This document shows, in pieces, positions 26,712 to 35,067 of a stretch of 64,000 bases of DNA. The position numbers and the translations under genes were made by a program. Each line of letters opens with the position of its first letter. Position 1 is the stretch's first letter. The DNA is from CAZQVN01 sp964596775. Lineage in GTDB: Bacteria; Eisenbacteria; RBG-16-71-46; JABDJR01; JAWXBZ01. Location of the stretch: NCBI GenBank assembly GCA_964596775.1, contig CAZQVN010000005.1, forward strand, positions 1-64,000. The letters run 5' to 3'. Under the pieces are notes generated by a model. It made no database searches and had not been told where the DNA came from. It saw only the letters and a list, made by a program, of their open reading frames with translations.

Positions 26712-28081
26712 CGGAAACGGCGGAGGCGCGCCGGCCGAGGAGCGGGTGGCACCGGGGCGCGGGTCGCCGGCCGGCATCCGCCCGCCGGGCCCTGGTCAGG
26801 ACCGCGCTGACCGCGCTCCTCGCCGCGGCGAGCATCACCGGCTGCGGCCGCACCGACTCCGGCATCACGCTGCGTTTCTGGGCCATGGGGCGGGAAGGGG
26901 AAGTCGTCCAGGAACTCGTGACCGACTTCGAACGGGAGAACCCCGGCGTGAAGGTCATCGTCCAGCAGATCCCCTGGTCCGCCGCGCATGAAAAACTGCT
27001 GACGTCGCATGTCGGGGGATCGCTGCCCGATCTCGGCCAGCTCGGCAACACCTGGATTGCCGAGTTTTCGGCGCTCAAGGCGCTGGAGCCGCTGGACCCG
27101 CGCCTCACACCGGACGGGGTTCACGCCGAAGCCTACTTCCCGGGCATCTGGGACACGAACGTGATGGGGGGGCGGCCGTACGGCATCCCCTGGTATGTGG
27201 ATACGCGGCTCCTGTTCTACCGCAGGGATCTCCTCAGGGAGGCCGGCTACGACTCGATGCCCGGCACCTGGACGGAGTGGCGCGAGGCGATGATCGGCCT
27301 GAAGAAAGTGGCCGGGGGCGACAGGTTCGCGATCATCCTCCCGCTGAACGAGTGGACGCACCCGGTGATCTTCGGCCTTCAGGCCGGATCACCGCTGCTC
27401 ACCGATCATGGCACGCGGGGCGCGTTTTCGGAGCCGCCGTTTCAACGGGCGTTCCGCTTCTATCTCGATCTCTACCGGGACGGCCTGGCGCCACCGGTGA
27501 CCAGCAACGAGATCTCGAACATCTACCAGGAATTCGCCCGCGGCTACTTTTCGATGTACATCACCGGGCCGTGGAACATCGGCGAGTTCAAGACCCGGAT
27601 TCCCGCCGAGCTTCAGGACGCCTGGGCCACCGCACCGCTGCCCGGCCCCGACGGAGCGGAGTCGGGCGTGTCGCTGGCCGGCGGATCGAGCCTCGTCCTG
27701 TACCGGAGTTCGAAGAACAAGGACGCGGCCTGGAAACTCATCGAGTTCCTGTCGCGGCCGGAGCAGCAGGTGCGCTTCTACACGCTCACCGGCGATCTCC
27801 CGGCCCGCGTCGAGTCCTGGAGGGATCCGCTGTTCGCCGACGACGAGCATGTGGCCGCGTTCGGCCGTCAACTCGAACGCGCGGTGTCCACGCCGAAGGT
27901 TCCGGAGTGGGAGCTGATCGCCACCCGCGTCCAGGAGTGGACGGAGCGCGCGGTGCGCGGCGCGGTTCATCCCGATTCGGCGATGGCCGGCCTGGACCGC
28001 GAAGTCGGCCGGATCCTCGAAAAGCGGCGCTGGCTGCTCGAGCACGACCGGCTGGCGGCGCTGGAGGCGGGCACGCCATGA
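26708..28081 (+). CDS. Sugar ABC transporter substrate-binding lipoprotein (CUT1)
   Basis: 457 residues. An Arg-rich n-region, hydrophobic helix and lipobox SITGC give a lipoprotein; then an extracellular solute-binding family 1 fold (ITLRFWAMGREGEVVQELV, GIPWYVDTRLLFYRRDLL, FARGYFSMYITGPWNI). It should present an oligosaccharide to the two permeases that follow. The start is GTG at 26708, overlapping the preceding stop as GTGA. The neighbourhood suggests sophoro-oligosaccharides as ligand; this is inference. A long C-terminal helical extension (RRWLLEHDRLAALE) is usual for the family. Confidence 0.93.
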   Translation: MTETAEARRPRSGWHRGAGRRPASARRALVRTALTALLAAASITGCGRTDSGITLRFWAMGREGEVVQELVTDFERENPGVKVIVQQIPWSAAHEKLLTSHVGGSLPDLGQLGNTWIAEFSALKALEPLDPRLTPDGVHAEAYFPGIWDTNVMGGRPYGIPWYVDTRLLFYRRDLLREAGYDSMPGTWTEWREAMIGLKKVAGGDRFAIILPLNEWTHPVIFGLQAGSPLLTDHGTRGAFSEPPFQRAFRFYLDLYRDGLAPPVTSNEISNIYQEFARGYFSMYITGPWNIGEFKTRIPAELQDAWATAPLPGPDGAESGVSLAGGSSLVLYRSSKNKDAAWKLIEFLSRPEQQVRFYTLTGDLPARVESWRDPLFADDEHVAAFGRQLERAVSTPKVPEWELIATRVQEWTERAVRGAVHPDSAMAGLDREVGRILEKRRWLLEHDRLAALEAGTP

Positions 28082-28968
28082 AGACGATCGTCGAACGGCG
28101 CGAAGCGCGGGCCGGCTGGCTGTTCGTCGGCCCGGCGGTGGGGCTGATCGCGGTCTTCTTCTTCATTCCGGTCGTGGCCGGGTTCCTGCTCAGCCTGACC
28201 GATTTCGACATCTACGCGCTCGGCTCGCCGGAGCTGGCCCGCTTCGTCGGCCTCGGCAACTACTCGGCGCTGATGTCCAACCCGATCTTCTGGACGGCGC
28301 TCAAGAACACGCTGTTCTACGTGGCGGTGGGGGGGCCCTTGTCGGTCGTCGTGTCGCTCGGCGCCGCGCTGCTTCTCCAGCCGCGTCTCGTCCGCTTCCG
28401 CAGCTTCTTCCGCACCGTCTATTTCATGCCGGTCGTCACCACGCTGGTGGCCGTGGCGATCGTCTGGCGCTATCTCTACCATCCGAAGTACGGATTCCTG
28501 AACTTCGGCCTGGCGCACTTCGGCATCGATCCGATCGACTGGCTCGGCGATCCGGCCTGGGCCATGCCGGCGATCATCCTCCTCGCGGTCTGGAAGAACT
28601 TCGGCTACAACATGCTGATCTTCTCCGCCGGCCTCCAGACGATCCCCGACGATCTCTACGAGGCCGCCGAGATGGACGGCGCCGGCGCCTGGAAACGGTT
28701 CGTGAACATCACGCTGCCCGGCCTCGCCCCGGTGTTCCTGTTCGTGTCGGTGACGACGATGATCGGCTTCTTCCAGCTTTTCGCCGAGCCCTACATCATG
28801 ACGCAGGGGGGGCCGCTCAAGAGCACCACCACGCTCGTCCTGCTCATGTACGAAGAGGGCTTCCGCTGGTGGCGGATGGGCACCGCCTCGGCGATCGCGT
28901 TCGTGCTGCTGGCGATCACGCTGGCCGGCACGCTGGTGCAGCTGCGTCTGCAGAGGGAGAGGGCGTGA
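28078..28968 (+). CDS. Sugar ABC transporter permease (MalF-like)
   Basis: 296 residues with six hydrophobic helices and the EAA loop (DDLYEAAEMDGAGAWKRF). First permease of a CUT1 importer. ATGA overlap with the binding-protein gene and TGATG overlap with the next permease indicate coupled translation. No ATPase gene is in the cluster, so a shared MsmX/UgpC-type ATPase elsewhere is likely. Confidence 0.94.
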   Translation: MKTIVERREARAGWLFVGPAVGLIAVFFFIPVVAGFLLSLTDFDIYALGSPELARFVGLGNYSALMSNPIFWTALKNTLFYVAVGGPLSVVVSLGAALLLQPRLVRFRSFFRTVYFMPVVTTLVAVAIVWRYLYHPKYGFLNFGLAHFGIDPIDWLGDPAWAMPAIILLAVWKNFGYNMLIFSAGLQTIPDDLYEAAEMDGAGAWKRFVNITLPGLAPVFLFVSVTTMIGFFQLFAEPYIMTQGGPLKSTTTLVLLMYEEGFRWWRMGTASAIAFVLLAITLAGTLVQLRLQRERA

Positions 28969-29789
28969 TGCGGAAGACGCTCGATGCCCTGCTGCTCCAC
29001 GCGGTCCTGGTCCTCTGCGGGCTCCTGGCGCTCGCGCCGCTCCTCTGGATGGTGTCGGCGTCAATCATGCCGACGGGGGAGGCCGCGATGTTTCCGCCCC
29101 GCTTCCTCCCCAGCAAGGTGACGTTCGCGCACTACGTGGACCTGTTCACCCGCATCGACCTGGCCCGGCATTTCGTGAACAGCTTCATCATCACCGTGAC
29201 CGCCACGGTCGGCTCGGTGGCGATCAACGCGCTGGCCGGCTACGCGTTCGCCAAGATGTCGTTTCCCGGCCGCGACGGCCTGTTCCGGAGCCTGACCATG
29301 GCGCTCGTCGTTCCCGCCCAGGTCGGCATGCTGCCGCTGTTCCTCCTGCTCCGCGAGATGGGCTTCGTGAACACCTACGTCGGGGTCGTCGTCCCCTACC
29401 TGGCCAGCGTGTTCGGGATCTTCCTGATCCGCCAGTACGCGCTGTCGATTCCGGACGAGCTGCTGCAGGCCGCGCGCGTCGACGGAGCGGGTGAGGTTCA
29501 CATCTTTCGGAGCATCGTCCTCCCGGTCATCCGGCCGATCCTGGTGACGATGGCCGCGTTCACGTTTCTCTCGGCCTGGAACGATTTCATGTGGCCGCTG
29601 ATCATTCTCTCGGACCAGGGCCTGTACACGTTGCCGGTGGCGCTGGCCAGCCTGTCCGGAGAACATGTCCAGGATGTCGAATTGATGATGGCCGGGTCGG
29701 TGTTGACGATCCTTCCGGCCGTTCTTGTATTTCTCGTCTTTCAGAGGGCCTATGTGCGCGGAATCATGGCGGGTGGGATCAAGGGTTAG
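28968..29789 (+). CDS. Sugar ABC transporter permease (MalG-like)
   Basis: 273 residues, six membrane helices, EAA loop DELLQAARVDGAGEVHIF and the C-terminal GIMAGGIKG ending typical of MalG-type subunits. The ATG at 28968 overlaps the preceding TGA and follows GAGGGAGAGGG. The last bases may overlap the start of the next gene. Confidence 0.94.
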   Translation: MRKTLDALLLHAVLVLCGLLALAPLLWMVSASIMPTGEAAMFPPRFLPSKVTFAHYVDLFTRIDLARHFVNSFIITVTATVGSVAINALAGYAFAKMSFPGRDGLFRSLTMALVVPAQVGMLPLFLLLREMGFVNTYVGVVVPYLASVFGIFLIRQYALSIPDELLQAARVDGAGEVHIFRSIVLPVIRPILVTMAAFTFLSAWNDFMWPLIILSDQGLYTLPVALASLSGEHVQDVELMMAGSVLTILPAVLVFLVFQRAYVRGIMAGGIKG

Positions 29790-32700
29790 TCACATCGCAT
29801 GTCACATCGCGACGACAGTCGCGATGTCGCTCTTCGTTTTTTGCGGAGCCGCAGTCTGCTCCGCCGCCGAACCTGTACTCCTCGACAATTTCACTACGAT
29901 TGACGCCTGGACGGCCCACCCCGCCGACGGAGTCCAACTCGATCTCTCTTCCGACAAGGGCGTAACCGGCCAGGCCCTCCGCATGGACTTCTCCTTCACC
30001 GGCGGCGGCTACGCCGTAGCCCGCCGCGCGCTCGACCTCGACCTCCCGGAAAACTACACGTTCTCGTTTCAACTGCGCGGCGACTGCCCCGTCAACCATC
30101 TCGAATTCAAGCTGATCGACGCCTCCGGCGAAAACGTCTGGTGGTCGGTCCGCCGCGATCTCACATTCCCGAAAACCTGGGAACCGTTCCGGATCAGGAA
30201 GCGCCAGATCTCGTTTGCCTGGGGTCCGCTCGGCGGCGGCGTGATGAAGCACGCGGCCGCGGTCGAGATCGTCGTCACGGCGGGAAGCGGCGGAACCGGC
30301 ACGGTCTGGATCGACGATCTCGTGATGACGCCGCTGCCGCCGGCGGATACGGCGCCGCCGGATCCGGTGGTGAGCGCGTCTTCGGAAGCGGCCGGATACG
30401 CGGCACGGCACGCCATGGATGGCGATTCCACCACGGCGTGGACGCCGAAGCCTGGTGATCGGGGGCGGTGGTTGAAACTCGACTTACGGCAACTCCGCGA
30501 ATTCGGCGGTCTCACGCTCGGGTGGGGGGGCGGGCCGCTCGACTATGACATCTCCCTGTCGGAGGACGATCGAACGTGGCGGGTTGTACGCACCGTGCGG
30601 GAGAGCAACGGCGGCCGCGACGATCTCTATCTCCCGGAATCGGAATCACGCTATCTCCGGATTCATGTTCTTTCGAAAGATGCGCCGCCGCTGGCCGAAG
30701 TCCTGGTTCGGCCGCTGGAGTGGGCCTCATCGCGCACGGCGTTCTTCGAGAACATTGCCCGTGAGGCGCCGCGCGGCGCCTACCCGCGCGGGATGTCGGG
30801 CGAGCAGGTGTTCTGGGCGGTCGTCGGCGCGGACAACGACACGCGGGAAGGATTGTTGAGCGAGGACGGCGCGTTCGAGGTGGGCCCTGGAGGGTTTTCC
30901 ATCGAGCCGTTTCTGGACCTGGGCAACGGCCGGCTGACCACCTGGAGCGAGAGCACCGGCATACAGACCCTCGCGGGGGGCGACCTGCCCGTCCCGACCG
31001 TGATCCGCACGTCCGGAACAACGACGCTCGCGATCACCGCCGTGCCGGTCGGCCCGCCGGGGGTTTCCGGTGCGATCCTCCGTTATCGCGTCACCGCGGG
31101 CGGAGAGAATGCGGTGCGGGGCCGGCTCCATCTCGCGGTTCGGCCGCTCCAGGTGAACCCGCCGTCGCAGGCGCTGAACCTTGCCGGTGGGGCCGCGACG
31201 ATCCGTTCCCTGAAACGGGAGGGCGGCTCTCTCTTCGTCAACGGTGTCGAGGCGGTGATCCCGCTTGATGCGCCGGAGTTATTCGGCGCCTCGACGTTCG
31301 ACCAGGGGGACATCGTTGCGGACAACCTGGCCGGCATCCTGCCCCTGCGCGGTGCCGCGCCGTCCCCGCAGGGGGCGGGCCGGGTACCGCATCTCGAGGC
31401 GGTCACGGACTCCTTCGAGGCCGCGTCAGGCGTCCTCGTCTACGGCCTGGATTCGGATCCCGGCGACACGCTCCGGGTCGACCTCTACATTCCTTTCCAC
31501 CCCGGATCGCAACCTCCGGTGAATGTGGACGCCGCCGTGGCCGGGAGCATCGCCGAATGGCGATCCCGCCTCGACACATTCGAACTCGAACTCCCGCCCG
31601 CCGCGCAACCGGTTCTCGAATCCCTCAGGGCCCAGCTCGGCTGGATCCTCGTCAACCGCGCCGGCCCGGCCATCCAGCCCGGTCCGCGCTCCTACGCGCG
31701 GTCCTGGATCCGCGACGGCGCGCTCACCTCGTCGGCGCTGCTCAAGACCGGTCACGCCGGCGCGGCGCGCGATTTTCTCGAATGGTATGCGCCGAACCAG
31801 TACGACAACGGCAAGATCCCCTGCGTCGTCGATCATCGCGGTGCCGATCCGGTGCCGGAGCACGACTCCAGCGGCGAGTTCATCTTTCTTGTGGCCGAGG
31901 TCTACCGCTACACCGGCGATCGCGCCGTCGTCGAAACAATGTGGCCGCGCGTCCGGAAGGCCGCGGAATACCTCGATGCGCTCCGCCAGGAACGGCGCAC
32001 CGATGAATACCGCACGCCCGAAAAGGCGGAGTTCTTTGGCATCCTCCCGCCGTCGATCAGCCACGAAGGGTATTCCGCGAAGCCGATGCACTCCTACTGG
32101 GATGATTTTTTCGCGGTCCGCGGATTCAAGGACGCGGTGTACCTGGCCGGCGTGATGGGCCTCCCCGATGAGGAGAGGCGCCTCGCCGCGATCCGGGACG
32201 AGTTCGAGCGCGACGTCGCCGCCTCGGTGGTCGCCACGCTCGGGAAGCACAACATCGACTACGTGCCCGGCTGCGCCGATCTCGGCGATTTCGACGCCAC
32301 GTCCACCACGATCGCGCTGAATCCGACCGCGGCCGCCGACCTGCTGCCGCGGACCGCGGTGGAACGCACGTTCGAAAGATACTGGGAGTTCTTCACGGCC
32401 CGGCGCGACGGCGCTCCCTGGGACGCCTACACGCCGTACGAAATCCGCAACATCGGGGCGTTCGTCCGGCTGGGCTGGCGGGATCGCGCGCAGGAGCTTC
32501 TCAGGTTTTTCCTGGCCGACCGGAAGCCGGAGGGGTGGCGGCAGTGGCCCGAGGTCGTCCGGCACGAGGAGAGGATTCCGCATTTCATCGGCGACCTTCC
32601 CCACACCTGGGTCGGTTCGGACTACGTCCGCTCCGTCCTCGACATGCTGGCCTACGACCGCGAGGCGGACAGCGCGCTGGTGATCGCCGCCGGGGTGCCG

Positions 32701-32973
32701 ATGGAATGGATCGACGCGGAGCCCGGCCTGACCCTCCGCGATCTCCCCACGGTCTACGGCCCGCTCGGTTACTCCATGAAACGAAACGGAAACGTGATCG
32801 AAGCCCGGATCGAGGCCGGCGTCCGCATGCCGCGCGGCGGCATCGTGATCCAGCCGCCGGCGGGAGGCGGAATCGGAAGCGTTGCGGTCGACGGCCGGGC
32901 CGTGAAGGCTCCGACCGACGGCGCGATCACCGTCCGGAGCCTTCCGGCGTCCGTCCGGATCGTCCTGCGCTGA
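29752..32973 (+). CDS. Secreted discoidin plus six-hairpin glycosidase-like protein
   Basis: About 1073 residues. Signal peptide with cleavage near VCSA; a beta-sandwich (residues about 50-190) resembling carbohydrate-binding modules; a discoidin/F5-8C domain (about 205-320, opening VVSASSEAAGYAARHAMDGD); then a large domain whose second half (SYARSWIRDGALTSSALLK, EYLDALR, PHTWVGSDYVRSVLDML) is an (alpha/alpha)6 toroid like GH15/GH63/GH94-class enzymes. I cannot assign the GH family or the catalytic residues. The start is uncertain: ATG 29752 (behind GAGGG, overlapping the permease by 38 bases), GTG 29773 or ATG 29824. The last gene of the importer operon; likely trims side groups or ends of the glycan outside the cytoplasm. 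Confidence 0.8.
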   Translation: MCAESWRVGSRVSHIACHIATTVAMSLFVFCGAAVCSAAEPVLLDNFTTIDAWTAHPADGVQLDLSSDKGVTGQALRMDFSFTGGGYAVARRALDLDLPENYTFSFQLRGDCPVNHLEFKLIDASGENVWWSVRRDLTFPKTWEPFRIRKRQISFAWGPLGGGVMKHAAAVEIVVTAGSGGTGTVWIDDLVMTPLPPADTAPPDPVVSASSEAAGYAARHAMDGDSTTAWTPKPGDRGRWLKLDLRQLREFGGLTLGWGGGPLDYDISLSEDDRTWRVVRTVRESNGGRDDLYLPESESRYLRIHVLSKDAPPLAEVLVRPLEWASSRTAFFENIAREAPRGAYPRGMSGEQVFWAVVGADNDTREGLLSEDGAFEVGPGGFSIEPFLDLGNGRLTTWSESTGIQTLAGGDLPVPTVIRTSGTTTLAITAVPVGPPGVSGAILRYRVTAGGENAVRGRLHLAVRPLQVNPPSQALNLAGGAATIRSLKREGGSLFVNGVEAVIPLDAPELFGASTFDQGDIVADNLAGILPLRGAAPSPQGAGRVPHLEAVTDSFEAASGVLVYGLDSDPGDTLRVDLYIPFHPGSQPPVNVDAAVAGSIAEWRSRLDTFELELPPAAQPVLESLRAQLGWILVNRAGPAIQPGPRSYARSWIRDGALTSSALLKTGHAGAARDFLEWYAPNQYDNGKIPCVVDHRGADPVPEHDSSGEFIFLVAEVYRYTGDRAVVETMWPRVRKAAEYLDALRQERRTDEYRTPEKAEFFGILPPSISHEGYSAKPMHSYWDDFFAVRGFKDAVYLAGVMGLPDEERRLAAIRDEFERDVAASVVATLGKHNIDYVPGCADLGDFDATSTTIALNPTAAADLLPRTAVERTFERYWEFFTARRDGAPWDAYTPYEIRNIGAFVRLGWRDRAQELLRFFLADRKPEGWRQWPEVVRHEERIPHFIGDLPHTWVGSDYVRSVLDMLAYDREADSALVIAAGVPMEWIDAEPGLTLRDLPTVYGPLGYSMKRNGNVIEARIEAGVRMPRGGIVIQPPAGGGIGSVAVDGRAVKAPTDGAITVRSLPASVRIVLR
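29804..29827. repeat. Inverted repeat at the start of the discoidin-glycosidase gene
   Basis: ACATCGCGAC (29804-29813) and GTCGCGATGT (29818-29827) are exact reverse complements with a GACA loop. It covers the ATG at 29824, so the stem would hide that start; either translation begins upstream or the hairpin controls it. It is partly preceded by a shorter repeat of CACATCGC (29791-29798). Confidence 0.6.
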
Positions 32974-33634
32974 CCAGCGGCCGGACGATCGACGTCCACA
33001 GCGCGTAGCCCCGCGCGTTCAGGTGCAGGCCGTCCTCGAGGAACAGCTCCGGCCGGGGCTCGCCATCCGGCCCGAGCATCGGCGTGAAGACATCGATGAA
33101 GTCCAGCCAGGAAACGGCCCCGGAAAACTCCGCGACGAGGCGATTCGCCTCGCGCATCGTCTCCATGAGATTCCGCCGGGCGAGGCTCGGCTTGATCGCG
33201 ATGAACGCGACGCGGGTCTCCGGCAGCGTGTCGTGGACCCACGCGGTGAAGGCCATGTAGTCCGCGAGGACCTGGCGTGCCGACTTCCCGGCGTTGATGT
33301 CGTTGTCTCCGGCGTAGAAGACAATGAGCCGGGGCCGGTGGGGCAGGACGATTCGGGACGCGTAGTGCCGGACATCCGAAATCTCCGAACCGCCGAAGCC
33401 GCGGTTCAGGACGGCACTGCCGGGAAAGTCCGCGGCGAGGGTGTCCCACATGCGGATCGACGAACTCCCGAGAAACAGGACGCCGCCGGGTTTCGGCGGA
33501 TGCTCGCGGTCCGAGGCCTCGAAGTGAGTGATCTCGTCCTCGAACCGCGCCGCGGTCGTGTCGGACGGGGCGGGGATCGTGTCGGTCGCGGCGCCTCCGG
33601 CCAGCAGAACCAGCAGAACCGCCGCCGCCGTCAC
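32927..33634 (-). CDS. SGNH/GDSL-family esterase-like hydrolase
   Basis: 235 residues with a short hydrophobic N-terminus (AAAVLLVLLAGGAA) that may be a signal peptide. SGNH blocks: VLFLGSSSIRMW (nucleophile Ser in GSSS), NRGFGGS (oxyanion Gly), YAGDNDIN (Asn) and DGLHLNARGY (Asp/His pair). These proteins remove acyl groups from sugars. The start is GTG at 33634, overlapping the GH1 stop (GTGA). Last gene of the GH94-GH1 operon; its 3' end overlaps the tail of the convergent discoidin gene by 47 bases. Natural cyclic beta-1,2-glucans may carry succinyl or other groups, so de-esterification is a plausible role, but inferred. Confidence 0.88.
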   Translation of the reverse strand: MTAAAVLLVLLAGGAATDTIPAPSDTTAARFEDEITHFEASDREHPPKPGGVLFLGSSSIRMWDTLAADFPGSAVLNRGFGGSEISDVRHYASRIVLPHRPRLIVFYAGDNDINAGKSARQVLADYMAFTAWVHDTLPETRVAFIAIKPSLARRNLMETMREANRLVAEFSGAVSWLDFIDVFTPMLGPDGEPRPELFLEDGLHLNARGYALWTSIVRPLVSAGRSGRTPEGSGR

Positions 33635-35067
33635 TCCGTTTCTCCGGACGGATACACAACGCCGCCGCCCGACCGGATCACGTCACGATAGAACCGCCCG
33701 CTCTCCTTGATCGTCCGCGTCTGCGTTTCATAATCCACATGCACGATGCCGAACCGCTTCGCGTAGCCCGCCGCCCATTCGAAATTGTCGAGCAGCGACC
33801 AGGCAAAGTAGCCGCGCAGGTTCACGCCGACCCGCATCGCGTCCCCGCAGGCGCGCAGATGCGTCCGGAAATACTCGATCCGCTGCGGATCATGAACACG
33901 ATCCCCTTCAACCCGCGGCGGGTCCGCGAACGCCGCGCCGTTTTCCGTGATGTACAGCGGAACGTCGCCGTAGCGCTCGCGGATCCAGGTCAGGACTTTC
34001 GTCAGGCTCTCCGGGTGGACCTCCCAGTCCGTCTCCGTGTACACGGCGCCCTCCTGGCGGACGCGGCTCGCGCGGGTCGGCCAGGCCGCCGGGTCGTTCC
34101 TGACGACCGAGCGCGTGTAGTAGTTCACGCCGAGCCAGTCGATCGGCTGCGCGATCTCCTTCATCTCCGCGGCCGGAAACTCGGGCCACGCCTCCCCGTA
34201 CACGTCCGCGAGCTCGGCCGGATAGCCGCGGCCGAAGACCGGATCCAGGTAGTGGCGGTTCATCGAGGCGTCGGCGCGGGTCGCGGCGGCGCGGTCTTCC
34301 GCGGAATCGGAAAACGGATACTTCGGCTCGAGGTTGACAACGATCCCGAACCGGCCGCGGCCTTCAGCGCGCAGGGCCACGAGCGCCGCGCCGTGAGCCC
34401 GCAGCAGGTTGTGCGCCACCCGCACGGCTTCGAACGCGCTCCTGTGCCCGGGCGCGTGCGCGCCGAACAAGTACCCGCCGTCCACGATCACCCACGGTTC
34501 GTTCAGCGTGGCCCACATCTTTACCCGGTCGCCGAGAGCGCGGTGAGCCACGCGCGCATAGTCGGCAAACCAGGCCGGGCTGTCCGGGTTCAGCCAGCCG
34601 CCCCGCTCGTCGAGCGCCGCCGGGAGGTCCCAGTGATGCAGCGTGACGTTCGGCGTGATGCCGGCTTCGAGCAGCGCGTCCACGAGCCGGCTGTAGAAAT
34701 CGAGACCGGCCGGATTCACCGCCCCGCGCCCGTCGGGAAGAATCCGGCTCCAGGCGAGGCTGAACCGGTACGCGTTCAATCCGAGGCTCTTCATGACCGC
34801 CACGTCGTCGGCGAACCGTCGGTAGTGATCGCAGGCCATGTCCCCGGTGTCGCCGCCCGCGGTCATGCCGGGCGTGTGCGCAAAACGATGCCAGTTGCTG
34901 ACGCCGGCGCCGTCGGCCAGCGGCGATCCTTCGATCTGGTACGCGGACGTGGCGGCGCCCCACAGAAAGCCGCCTGGAAACGGGGAGCCGGTCGGGCCCG
35001 GGGCGGCCGACGTGTCCGGCTCCGCCGGCGCGGCCGATCGGCGCGGTGTACCCGGCGCGTCCGTCAT
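33631..35067 (-). CDS. GH1 beta-glucosidase
   Basis: 478 residues, the normal length of a GH1 TIM barrel, without signal peptide. FLWGAATSAYQIEG opens the domain; the acid/base is Glu190 in TLNEPW and the nucleophile Glu375 in ITENG; the aglycone-side block SLLDNFEWAAGY is present. It would release glucose from beta-linked disaccharides in the cytoplasm. Overlaps the GH94 stop (ATGA at 35064-35067) and the next start (GTGA), so the three genes are coupled. Confidence 0.96.
   Translation of the reverse strand: MTDAPGTPRRSAAPAEPDTSAAPGPTGSPFPGGFLWGAATSAYQIEGSPLADGAGVSNWHRFAHTPGMTAGGDTGDMACDHYRRFADDVAVMKSLGLNAYRFSLAWSRILPDGRGAVNPAGLDFYSRLVDALLEAGITPNVTLHHWDLPAALDERGGWLNPDSPAWFADYARVAHRALGDRVKMWATLNEPWVIVDGGYLFGAHAPGHRSAFEAVRVAHNLLRAHGAALVALRAEGRGRFGIVVNLEPKYPFSDSAEDRAAATRADASMNRHYLDPVFGRGYPAELADVYGEAWPEFPAAEMKEIAQPIDWLGVNYYTRSVVRNDPAAWPTRASRVRQEGAVYTETDWEVHPESLTKVLTWIRERYGDVPLYITENGAAFADPPRVEGDRVHDPQRIEYFRTHLRACGDAMRVGVNLRGYFAWSLLDNFEWAAGYAKRFGIVHVDYETQTRTIKESGRFYRDVIRSGGGVVYPSGETE

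Noticed and set aside
24228..26777. An 849-codon PstS fusion protein
   Set aside because: Residues upstream of 25184 are Arg/Pro-rich and antisense to the lipoprotein gene; homology begins at the ATG at 25184.
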